A stretch of 64,000 nucleotides of DNA from contig NZ_JARGZF010000002.1 of NCBI RefSeq assembly GCF_029222705.1, positions 124,001 to 188,000 of the forward strand. The letters run 5' to 3'. Position numbers and translations under genes: made by a program. Shown here piece by piece: positions 20,320 to 27,911 of this stretch. How positions within the stretch are numbered: position 1 is the first letter of the stretch; the number at the start of each line of letters is the position of its first letter. The notes under the pieces were generated by a model. The model did no database searches and was not told the origin of the DNA. It saw only the letters and a list, made by a program, of their open reading frames with translations. Source of the stretch: Knoellia sp. p5-6-4. Lineage in GTDB: Bacteria > Actinomycetota > Actinomycetes > Actinomycetales > Dermatophilaceae.

Positions 20320-23310
20320 TCAGTCGAGCAGGCCCCGCTGGCGGGCCACGGCCACGGCCTCACCGCGCCCGGTGGCGCCGAGCTTGGCCATGATGTTGGA
20401 GACGTGCACGCTGGCCGTTTTTGCGCTGATGAACAGCTGGGTGCCGATCTGCTTGTTGCTCCGGCCGAGGGCGACCAGCGAGAGGATCTCGTGCTCACGC
20501 GGTGTCAGGTGCTCCGCCGGGCGTGCCGCCGCGTCGCGCAGCGGGGGGCGGTGGCCGGTGAGGGGTCGCAGCTCGGCGAGCAGCGGACGGGCCCCGAGCC
20601 TGGTGGCCGTCTCGGTGGCAGCCGCAGCCTCGGCCTCGGCACGCGGGTCGCCGCCCGCGGAGAGCACCGCCGCGAGCCGGGCCCGGGACCGCGCGCCCTC
20701 GAACGCGTGGCCGTAACCCTCGAACCGCCGCACCGCCTCCGACCAGGCCCCCTCGAGGTCGGCCTGTCCGGGGTCCGCGCCAGTGAGCCATCGCAGCCGC
20801 AGCAGCTCGGCCTCCGCCCTGGCGGCCCAGGCGCTCGCCTCGGGGCCGCCGTTGCCCGAGGCGTCGGACTCCTGCCAGACCTCTCGGGCCACGGCCGCCA
20901 GCTCCTCACCACGCACCAGCAGCTCGTGGCGGGCCGCGCCGGCGGTGGTGGCGGCATGGCTGGCCAGCTGTCCCAGCAGCAGGGCGCTGAGGCGCACCCG
21001 GGCCTGGAACCGCGGGCGCCAGAGCCGGTTCAGCAGGGTGACGACCTCGTCGTGGGCTGCGACGGCGGCCGCCAGGTCTCCGGCGTCGCCGTGCAGGTCG
21101 ATCGCGGCACTGCCGCTCAGCAGCGCCACCAGTCCCTCGGTCTCCCACCAGCGACGGGTGCTCGGCACCACGTCGAGGGCGGCCGTGTCGCCGCGGCCGG
21201 CGGCGACGTAGAGCAGTGCGGCGTCGAGCAGGGCCCGGGCCATCAGCGGCGCATCGGCCCCGTCGTGGGCCAGGATCTCCTCGGCCTGGGCCCAGTCGCC
21301 GAGCTCGTACGCGGCGATGCCGCCGAGCAGCCGGCACTCGAGGGCGTACGGCGCCCACTCGCGCCCACCGGCCCTGGCCCGGGAGGCCCCGCGGCGGTAG
21401 ATCTCCAGCGCCTGAGACAGCCGCCCCGCCCGGTGGTGCAGCGACCCGAGGTGGTGCAGGGCGCGGCTCTCTGCGGGCGTCCCCTGCACCGCCGGGTCCT
21501 CGAGGATCCGCTCCAGCGCGTGCTGCGACTCCTCCGGGTTGCCGGTCCGCTCGCGGACCTTGGCCAGCACGACCCGCACCTCGTCGGCCACGTCCCGCAG
21601 CTCGAACTGCTCGGCGACGGCGATCGCGTCGTCGCCCGCCCGGGTCGCCTCGTCGTCGCGGCCGCGGTCGGCCAGCGCCTGGGCGTGGGCGCCGAGCAGG
21701 CGGGCGCGCAGGGGTCCCTGGTCCTCGGGCGGGAGCAGGCTGAGGGCCTCCTTGGTCACCGCAAGGGTGTCGACGGGGTTCTCCGTCAAGCGGGCCGTGG
21801 TCGCCACCGCACCGAGGAGCTCGGCCCGACCGGCGGCGTCGGCGAGCTGCGGCCGGCGGGTCAGCCTGTCCTGGAGCAGGTCGAGCGCCTTGTAGGCGCG
21901 ACCGGTGCTGGTGGCTGCCGCGGCGGCGCGCACGGTCAGGGAGTCGGCGGAGGGGTGGTCGTCGGCCAGCAGCGCCAGTGCCTGCTTGTAGTGGCGCCAG
22001 GCCTCCTCCGGCCCGCCCACGGCCATCGCCGCGTCGCCGGCGCGCGCACTGGCGTCGAGCGCCTCCTCGCGGTGTCCCGCGGCGAGGGCGTGGCGGGCCA
22101 GGTCCGCCCAGGTGCCGAGCGAGGGGTCCTCGGCGAACGCGGCGGCATACCGCTCGTGGGCCCGGACCCGCTCCCCCGGCAGCAGGTCGTCATAGACCGT
22201 CTCCGCCAGCAGGGCGTGGCGGAAGGCGTAGCCGCCGGTGTCGGTGGGGACGAGCACGTGGTGCTCGACGGCGTCGCGGATGGCGACGTCGAGCTCGGCG
22301 TCGGACAGGTCGACGACCTCGGACAGCAGCCGGTGCGAGACCTGGCGCCCCGCAGCGGCAGCCAGCCGTACGACCTGCTGGCCCGCGTCGCCGAGCTGTT
22401 CGAAGCGCACGAGCAGCAGGCGCGAGAGGTCCTCGGTCGAGCCCGGCCTGCCCAGCGCACTGGCCGCGGTGAGCTCCTCGGCGAAGAACGCGTTGCCCTC
22501 GGCACGCTCGACCACTGCCTGCACCTCGCGCTCCCCCAGCTCGCTGCCGCCGAGCCCGCGGACGATCTCGCGCACGTGCCGGTCGGCCAGCGGGGCGAGG
22601 TCGAGCCGCTGCACCGAAGCCAGACGAGCCCAGTGGGCCAGCGTCGCGCGCAGCGGGTGGCGGCGGTGCAGGTCGTCGCTGCGGTAGGAGGCGACCAGCG
22701 ACACCGGGCCGGCGAAGCCGCGCGTGAAGAGCAGGCTCAGCAGGTCGCGGGAGGACTGGTCGGCCCAGTGGACGTCCTCGACCACGACGAGCACCGGCCC
22801 CTGCTGGGCGAGGTCCTCGAGGGCGGCGTGCACCGCCTCGACGAGGTCGGCCCGGTCGAGGGCGCCGGCCTCGTCGGTCCCACCTCCGCGGCGACGGCTG
22901 GGGAACAGGCGGGCGAGGTGCGGATGGGCCCCGATGACCGCGTCGACCTGGTCGGGTGCCGTGGCCTCGAGCCGGCCGAGCATCTCCGTGAACGGCAGGT
23001 AGGGCAGCGAGCTGCCCACCTCTCCGAGGCAGTGGCCGGTGAGCACCAGCCACCCCTGCTCGCGGGCGTGCGCCGTGAGCTCGGTCAGCAGCCGGGTCTT
23101 GCCGATGCCCGCGTCGCCGGAGAGGACGACCATGCCGGTCCGGCCCGCCGCCGGGTCGAGACCCAGCAGGCGCGACAGGCGCTCGCAGTCGTCGTCGCGG
23201 CCCACGAAGAGGCCGCCAGCAGGGGCATCCAGTGGCACACCGCAGATTATGTCGGAGTGCTCTGACAATGCAGCCTGCTGGCGGCCGATTGGGACGAGCG
23301 TCGCGGTCAT
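20320..23310 (-). CDS. LuxR-type ATPase regulator (LAL/MalT-like, AAA + HTH)
   Basis: 996 residues. An N-terminal ATPase carries Walker A GDAGIGKTR (about 65-73) and Walker B VLVVVEDVHWAD; the middle is an all-helical, TPR-like region; the last ~60 residues form a LuxR helix-turn-helix (LTPREHEILSLVALGRSNKQ). This is the LAL layout of large inducible activators. The ATG (MTATLVPIGR) is the start nearest upstream of the ATPase and lies 20 bp after the micro-protein gene, so they may be co-transcribed; no strong ribosome site is seen. The target genes are unknown, but the two micro-protein promoters next door are the natural candidates. Confidence 0.85.
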   Translation of the reverse strand: MTATLVPIGRQQAALSEHSDIICGVPLDAPAGGLFVGRDDDCERLSRLLGLDPAAGRTGMVVLSGDAGIGKTRLLTELTAHAREQGWLVLTGHCLGEVGSSLPYLPFTEMLGRLEATAPDQVDAVIGAHPHLARLFPSRRRGGGTDEAGALDRADLVEAVHAALEDLAQQGPVLVVVEDVHWADQSSRDLLSLLFTRGFAGPVSLVASYRSDDLHRRHPLRATLAHWARLASVQRLDLAPLADRHVREIVRGLGGSELGEREVQAVVERAEGNAFFAEELTAASALGRPGSTEDLSRLLLVRFEQLGDAGQQVVRLAAAAGRQVSHRLLSEVVDLSDAELDVAIRDAVEHHVLVPTDTGGYAFRHALLAETVYDDLLPGERVRAHERYAAAFAEDPSLGTWADLARHALAAGHREEALDASARAGDAAMAVGGPEEAWRHYKQALALLADDHPSADSLTVRAAAAATSTGRAYKALDLLQDRLTRRPQLADAAGRAELLGAVATTARLTENPVDTLAVTKEALSLLPPEDQGPLRARLLGAHAQALADRGRDDEATRAGDDAIAVAEQFELRDVADEVRVVLAKVRERTGNPEESQHALERILEDPAVQGTPAESRALHHLGSLHHRAGRLSQALEIYRRGASRARAGGREWAPYALECRLLGGIAAYELGDWAQAEEILAHDGADAPLMARALLDAALLYVAAGRGDTAALDVVPSTRRWWETEGLVALLSGSAAIDLHGDAGDLAAAVAAHDEVVTLLNRLWRPRFQARVRLSALLLGQLASHAATTAGAARHELLVRGEELAAVAREVWQESDASGNGGPEASAWAARAEAELLRLRWLTGADPGQADLEGAWSEAVRRFEGYGHAFEGARSRARLAAVLSAGGDPRAEAEAAAATETATRLGARPLLAELRPLTGHRPPLRDAAARPAEHLTPREHEILSLVALGRSNKQIGTQLFISAKTASVHVSNIMAKLGATGRGEAVAVARQRGLLD

Positions 23311-23329
23311 CGCCGGGCCGCGCAGCCGG

Positions 23330-23497
23330 TCAGGCGGGCCGCACCTGCGTGGCGTGGCGGTGGTGCAGCCTGACGTGCAGCCGCTCGGCCCAGCGGTGGC
23401 CGTGGCGCCGGCTCGACGCGACCCGGCCCGAGCCGGCGGCGAAGAGCTGGCGACGGTAGTCGAGCTCGGCGTTGACGAACAGCGGGTCTCCATACAT
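23330..23497 (-). CDS. Micro-protein 1 (55 aa, basic, unknown)
   Basis: 55 residues, MYGDPLFVNAELDYRRQLFA at the start and ending in QVRPA, very rich in Arg and His. A strong ribosome site, AAGGAG, lies seven bases before the ATG, and the gene shows the same length, ribosome site and C-terminal RPA as the second micro-protein upstream, with a shared HPL/DPL-x-V-x-AEL-x-(W/Y)-(K/R)-R-(E/Q) motif near the N-terminus. It has no membrane segment or known domain. The region 23498-23693 between the two genes holds its promoter and no other gene. Confidence 0.7.
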   Translation of the reverse strand: MYGDPLFVNAELDYRRQLFAAGSGRVASSRRHGHRWAERLHVRLHHRHATQVRPA

Positions 23498-23548
23498 GGG
23501 GTGCTCCTTGTGCGGTGGCCCCGTCGTCGGGGCCTGGTCGGTGGTTCC

Positions 23549-23643
23549 TGGTGATGCTTCGACTGTGCTCGTCTGAGGTGGGTCGCCACATTGGGCTGCT
23601 GCCCTATCTCTGCGGGTCGGCCGCCTCAGACCGGCGCCTGAGG
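23549..23643 (-). promoter_or_regulatory. Promoter block of micro-protein 1 with CTGAGG words
   Basis: On the minus strand the block reads GGGCA, a short gap, CCCAATGTG, then CACCTCAG and a GCACAG...GAAGCATCACC stretch, which is also found upstream of micro-protein 2. Five CTGAGG/CCTCAG words fall here, two of them as an inverted pair (CCTCAG, 8 bases, CTGAGG at 23624-23643). The binding protein is probably the adjoining LuxR regulator, an inference. Confidence 0.45.
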
Positions 23644-23693
23644 GGGTCTGAGGCCGGCTGAGGTCGCTTGAGGACGGCCGTGGCGCTCTGGCC

Positions 23694-23861
23694 TCAGGCC
23701 GGGCGGAGGGTGCCGCTGGTGCGGCGGGGCCGGCTGGGGCGCCAGGTCGGCCACTGCAGCCGACGCTGCCGGCGCTGCGGCCGGAGCGAGGCACCCGAGA
23801 GGTTCTCGCGCTTCCAGCTGAGCTCGGCCGCCACGGTGAGGGGGTGGGCGATGAGGTTCAT
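23694..23861 (-). CDS. Micro-protein 2 (55 aa, basic, unknown)
   Basis: 55 residues, beginning MNLIAHPLTVAAELSWKREN and ending TLRPA, with a strongly basic tail (WRPSRPRRTSG). The ATG has GAAGGAGCAACC before it, so translation signals are excellent. It is the paralogue of the 55-residue protein downstream. Codon use is G+C-rich like the neighbourhood. Function unknown; a DNA- or RNA-binding or a peptide-effector role is possible. Confidence 0.7.
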   Translation of the reverse strand: MNLIAHPLTVAAELSWKRENLSGASLRPQRRQRRLQWPTWRPSRPRRTSGTLRPA

Positions 23862-23870
23862 GGTTGCTCC

Positions 23871-23985
23871 TTCGGTGGTGCCTCAACACTGCGCCCCTGA
23901 GGTGACCGGGCACATGGGGAAAGTGCCCACACCCTTGAACGGGTCCGGCACCTCAGGCGTGACCTGAGGCCCCCGCCCACCTCAG
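23871..23985 (-). promoter_or_regulatory. Promoter block of micro-protein 2 with CTGAGG words
   Basis: The core GGGCAC, 9 bases, GTGCCC (23911-23928 on the plus strand) is an inverted repeat, followed on the minus strand by CACCTCAG and a GTGTTGAGGCACCACC stretch that resembles the block upstream of micro-protein 1. Upstream lie CCTCAGG, five bases, CCTGAGG at 23951-23969, a perfect 7-bp inverted repeat, and another CCTCAG at 23980. The ABC gene starts at 24042 in the opposite direction, so this stretch could serve both. Confidence 0.45.
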
Positions 23986-24041
23986 GCGCTCGCTGCCGGG
24001 GCGACCTCCGGCGCACGAGCCCTGCGACCTAGACTCGCCGG

Positions 24042-24752
24042 GTGCCCGCAGCCGTCGTCGTGACCGACCTCCGCAAGCAGTTCGGGTCCGTGACCGCCCT
24101 CGACGGCGTCACCTGGCAGGCCGAGCCGGGACGGGTGACCGCCGTGCTCGGACCCAACGGCGCGGGCAAGACGACCATGGTGGAGTGCTGCGAGGGCCTG
24201 CGCCGCCCGGACTCCGGCACCGTGCGCGTGCTGGGCGCCGACCCGTGGCACGCCTCGGCCGAGCACCGGGCCAGGGTCGGCGTGATGCTGCAGGACGGTG
24301 GCCTGCCCAACGCCGCACGCCCGGTGGCGCTGCTGCGCCACCTCGCCCAGATGTATGCCGCGCCGCGACCGGTCGACGACCTCGCCGCCCAGCTGGGCAT
24401 CGATCGCTTCTCCGGCACGTCGGTGCGCCGCCTCTCCGGGGGCCAGCGGCAGCGGGTGGCCCTCGCCGCCGCCCTGGTCGGCGCCCCCGACGTGGTCTTC
24501 CTCGACGAGCCCAGCGCGGGACTCGACCCGCACGCCCGCCTCGACGTCTGGGACCTCGTGCGCTCGGTCGCCGCCGAGGGCACGGCCGTCGTGCTCACGA
24601 CCCACTCGTTCGAGGAGGCCGAGCGGATCGCCGACGAGATCGTCATCGTCGCCGACGGACGGGTCGTGGCCGAGGGCAGCCGCGAGGAGATCACGGCCGG
24701 GCGGTCCTTGGAGAACGTCTACTTCGAGCTGACCCGCAGGAGCCCGCGATGA
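24042..24752 (+). CDS. ABC transporter ATP-binding protein (beside ctaA)
   Basis: 236 residues with Walker A GPNGAGKTT, signature RLSGGQRQRVAL, Walker B VVFLDEPSAGLD and switch histidine in LTTHSF, of the CcmA/drug-exporter type. The GTG start has a TAGACT -10-like box six bases upstream, so a leaderless transcript is likely. It overlaps the permease as ATGA. The pair with ctaA matches the conserved Rv1458c-Rv1457c-Rv1456c neighbourhood of mycobacteria. Confidence 0.88.
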   Translation: MPAAVVVTDLRKQFGSVTALDGVTWQAEPGRVTAVLGPNGAGKTTMVECCEGLRRPDSGTVRVLGADPWHASAEHRARVGVMLQDGGLPNAARPVALLRHLAQMYAAPRPVDDLAAQLGIDRFSGTSVRRLSGGQRQRVALAAALVGAPDVVFLDEPSAGLDPHARLDVWDLVRSVAAEGTAVVLTTHSFEEAERIADEIVIVADGRVVAEGSREEITAGRSLENVYFELTRRSPR

Positions 24753-25510
24753 GCCAGCGGACCCTCGGCCGCGCTGCGCCGGCGCCCCAGCGCATCGCCG
24801 CCCAGGCCCGCTTCGAGACCCTCACCATGCTGCGCAACGGCGAGCAGCTGCTCGTCGCCATCGTGCTGCCGGCCATGGTGCTCGCCGGACTCGTGGCCAC
24901 CTCCTTCGTCCCGCTCGGAGCCGGGCGACGGGTCGACGTGGTGGTGCCGGGCGTGCTCGCCCTGTGCGTCATCTCCTCCGGCTTCACGGGCGTCGCGATC
25001 GCCACCGGCTTCGACCGCCGGTACGGCGTGCTGCGCCTGCTCGGCGCGAGCCCCCTGGGACGGCTGGGCCTGCTCGTGGGCAAGGCGGCAGCCGTGCTGA
25101 GCGTGGTCGCCGTGCAGTTCACCGTCATCGGAGGGCTGGGCCTTACCCTGGGCTGGGAGCCGCGCTGGTCCGGCACACCGGCTGCGCTGGTGTCGACCCT
25201 CCTCGGCACCTGGGCCTTCGTCGCGCTGGCCCTGCTCCTGGGCGGCACGGTGCGCGCCGAGGGCGTGCTGGCGCTGGCCAACCTCGTGTGGGTGCTGCTG
25301 CTGACCCTCGGTGGGGTGGTGGTCCCGACCAGCCGGTTGCCCGAGGGGCTGGCACGGCTCGTCGAGGTGCTCCCGTCGGCGGCCCTGGGCGACAGCCTGC
25401 GTGCCGCCCTCCTCCACGGCCAGGTGCCCCTCGGTGACTGGCTGGTGCTGGTGGTCTGGGCGGCGGCTGCGACCGCGCTCGCCTCCCGTTTCTTCCGGTG
25501 GAGCGACTGA
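24749..25510 (+). CDS. ABC-2 type transporter permease
   Basis: 253 residues, about six hydrophobic segments, with a positively charged N-terminus. It matches the ABC-2 permease layout (SGFTGVAIATGFDRRYGVLRLLGASPL between segments). Substrate unknown; the link to heme A synthesis in this neighbourhood has been noted in actinobacteria but is not explained by sequence. ATG shares the ATGA with the ATPase gene. Confidence 0.85.
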   Translation: MSQRTLGRAAPAPQRIAAQARFETLTMLRNGEQLLVAIVLPAMVLAGLVATSFVPLGAGRRVDVVVPGVLALCVISSGFTGVAIATGFDRRYGVLRLLGASPLGRLGLLVGKAAAVLSVVAVQFTVIGGLGLTLGWEPRWSGTPAALVSTLLGTWAFVALALLLGGTVRAEGVLALANLVWVLLLTLGGVVVPTSRLPEGLARLVEVLPSAALGDSLRAALLHGQVPLGDWLVLVVWAAAATALASRFFRWSD

Positions 25511-25604
25511 GCGCACCCGCTGCCGCAGACCGGTGGCACCGTGCCCGGGCGGCGGGTCCCGGGGCGAGCACAGGCGGGCCGTGGCCGCTGCGTACCCTCG
25601 TGTC

Positions 25605-26531
25605 GTGACCGCAGCACCCCCCGCCACCGCACTGGCCACGCGCGGCGTCGCCAGCTCGCCCTGGCTCTCGCGCATCCTCCTGGCCAACCTCGTCGTCGAG
25701 GTGCTCATCGTGGTCACCGGCGGCCTGGTGCGGCTCACGGGGAGCGGGCTCGGCTGCCCCACCTGGCCCGAGTGCGTGCCGGGGAGCTACGTGCCGGTCC
25801 GGGAGCAGGCGGAGGGCTTCCACCGCTACATCGAGTTCGGCAACCGCACCCTCACGGGCGCGGTCGGTCTCGCCGCGATCCTCGTCGTGTATGCCGTGTG
25901 GAGGTGGGCCGGTGCCCGGCGCGACCTCATGGTGCCCGCCTGGCTCGTGCTCGGCGGGGTCGTCACCCAGGCGGTGCTCGGCGGGGTCACCGTGCTCACG
26001 GGCCTGCACCCCGCCACGGTCGCAGCACACTTCCTCGTCTCGATGGTGCTCGTCGCCACCTCGGCCTTCATCGTGTTCCGGGCGCAGGAGCCGCCGGGAG
26101 CCCGCCCGCTCGCCGTGCACCCGCTCGTGGAGCGGCTCGCCTGGCTGGCCTGCGCGGTCGCCGGCGTCGTGCTCCTGCTCGGCACGGTCGTGACCGGCTC
26201 CGGACCGCACTCCGGCGACGCCGACGAGCCCGCCCGCTTCGGCTTCGACCCGCGCACGATTTCGTGGCTCCACGCCGACGCGGTGATGCTCTTCATCGGC
26301 CTCGTGGTCGCCGTCTGGGTCGCCGCCCGGCTCTCGGCCACCTCCCGCCGCGCCCCCGACGCCTGGCGCACGGTGCTGCTCGTCACGCTCGCCCAGGGCG
26401 TCGTCGGCTACGTGCAGTACCTCACCGACCTGCCCGAGGTGCTCGTCCTCACCCACATGCTGCTGGCGTCGCTGCTGGTCGTCGCCCTCACGGCGGGTGT
26501 GGTGCGACTGCGCTCCGGCCTGCCAGACTGA
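25605..26531 (+). CDS. ctaA: Heme A synthase CtaA (COX15 family)
   Basis: 308 residues with about eight membrane helices. TGSGLGCPTWPEC carries the paired cysteines of the first extracellular loop, and histidines in FHRYIEFGNRTLTG, TVAAHFL, WLHADAV and LTHMLL are the usual heme ligands. It oxidises the heme O methyl to heme A for cytochrome aa3. The GTG start is chosen because TACCCT stands six bases before it (leaderless pattern) and it gives the family N-terminus. Confidence 0.92.
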   Translation: MTAAPPATALATRGVASSPWLSRILLANLVVEVLIVVTGGLVRLTGSGLGCPTWPECVPGSYVPVREQAEGFHRYIEFGNRTLTGAVGLAAILVVYAVWRWAGARRDLMVPAWLVLGGVVTQAVLGGVTVLTGLHPATVAAHFLVSMVLVATSAFIVFRAQEPPGARPLAVHPLVERLAWLACAVAGVVLLLGTVVTGSGPHSGDADEPARFGFDPRTISWLHADAVMLFIGLVVAVWVAARLSATSRRAPDAWRTVLLVTLAQGVVGYVQYLTDLPEVLVLTHMLLASLLVVALTAGVVRLRSGLPD

Positions 26532-26535
26532 GCCC

Positions 26536-26715
26536 GTGCCGAAGGACTGGAGCCGCAGGACCCAGGTGAAGGTGGCCCTCGTGGCCGCCCTCCTCGGCGT
26601 GCTCGTGTGGGCGGACGCCCGCGTCCCGGAGTGCGCGTCCTACGGACAGACCCCGGGCGGTGTCGCCCTGCCCGGCGAGATGGCCGACCACGGCATCACC
26701 TGCACCGGCCGCTGA
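26536..26715 (+). CDS. Small membrane protein of unknown function downstream of ctaA
   Basis: 59 residues, MPKDWSRRTQVKVALVAALL at the start (GTG), one membrane segment (about 11-23) and an outside part with two cysteines (PECASYGQ and GITCTGR). It starts 4 bp after ctaA, so it is co-transcribed. No known domain; it could help heme A synthase or cytochrome oxidase assembly. Confidence 0.5.
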   Translation: MPKDWSRRTQVKVALVAALLGVLVWADARVPECASYGQTPGGVALPGEMADHGITCTGR

Positions 26716-26761
26716 GCAGCCGCTGGGCACTGGCGGCGCCGGTCGCCTTCGCCCCGAACCG

Positions 26762-27718
26762 TCAGGTGATCGGCAGGTACAGCAGGGGGTCGACCGCGAC
26801 GCCGAGGAAGAGGATGGCGACGTAGCTGATCGAGAAGTGGAACAGCCGCATCGGCCGCAGCACCTTGGGTCCCTCCCCCGCCTTCGCCGCCCGCAGCAGT
26901 CGGTGCGCCTCGGCGATGAACAGGCCTCCGGAGACCAGCGCCGTGACGAGGTAGATCCACCCCATCGGGGCGACCGGCACCAGCAGCAGCGACGTCGCGA
27001 CCATGGCCCAGGAGTACGCGACGATCTGCCTGGCGACGACGGTGAAGCGCTCCACCACCGGCAGCATCGGCACGTGCGCCGCGGCGTAGTCGTCCTTGAA
27101 CCGCATGGACAGCGGCCAGTAGTGCGGCGGCGTCCAGAAGAAGATGACCAGGAAGAGGATCACCGCCTCCCAGCCCACCGTGCCGGTGACCGCGGCCCAC
27201 CCGATGAGCACGGGCATGCAACCGGCCGCGCCGCCCCACACGATGTTCTGCGCGGTCCGGCGCTTGAGGATCATCGTGTAGCCCACGGCATACATCAGGA
27301 TCGCGCCGAGCGAGAGCGCGGCCGAGATCAGGTTGACCTGCCACGCGAACCAGAGGGTCGAGACCACGGTGAGCACCGCGCCGAAGACCAGCCCGTTGCG
27401 GGGCGTGACCTCGCCGGTGACCATCGGCCGGTTGCTGGTGCGGTGCATCTCGGCGTCGATGTCGCGGTCGTAGACGCAGTTGAACGTGTTGGCCGCGCCG
27501 GCGCTCAACGAGCCGCCGACGAGGGTGGCGACGATGAGCCACAGTGACGGGACGCCGCGCTCGGCCAGGAACATCACCGGCACCGTGGTGACCAGGAGGA
27601 GCTCGATGATGCGCGGCTTGGTCAGCGCGACGTAGGCGCCGACGGTACGCCTCCACCCGTGCTTCACCCCTGCGGCCGGGGACGCGGAGATCCGGGCAGA
27701 CGGATCGAGAGCGGTCAC
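26762..27718 (-). CDS. ctaB: Protoheme IX farnesyltransferase (heme O synthase)
   Basis: 318 residues with about nine hydrophobic segments. NCVYDRDID is the prenyl-diphosphate binding NxxxDxxxD motif, followed by the conserved RTSNRPM; a second motif appears as YTMILKRRT. It farnesylates heme B to heme O for CtaA. The GTG start has AAAGGA eight bases upstream. It is transcribed away from tkt and convergent to ctaA. Confidence 0.93.
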   Translation of the reverse strand: MTALDPSARISASPAAGVKHGWRRTVGAYVALTKPRIIELLLVTTVPVMFLAERGVPSLWLIVATLVGGSLSAGAANTFNCVYDRDIDAEMHRTSNRPMVTGEVTPRNGLVFGAVLTVVSTLWFAWQVNLISAALSLGAILMYAVGYTMILKRRTAQNIVWGGAAGCMPVLIGWAAVTGTVGWEAVILFLVIFFWTPPHYWPLSMRFKDDYAAAHVPMLPVVERFTVVARQIVAYSWAMVATSLLLVPVAPMGWIYLVTALVSGGLFIAEAHRLLRAAKAGEGPKVLRPMRLFHFSISYVAILFLGVAVDPLLYLPIT

Positions 27719-27911
27719 AGCGTCCTTTGCGGGTGGTGCGGTAGGTCAGGGAGCCCGGCCAGTCTAGCCCGCGACGCCCGGGGCCCCGCGGACGGCTCGT
27801 CCGCCACCCACCCGGTTGACCGGTGGTTGGTCCTGCGTGCGACGCAGGTCACGCCCGCCACTAGGCTCAGGGGCTGTTGCCAGTGCCCCTCTTCGAAGGA
27901 GACCTGTACCC

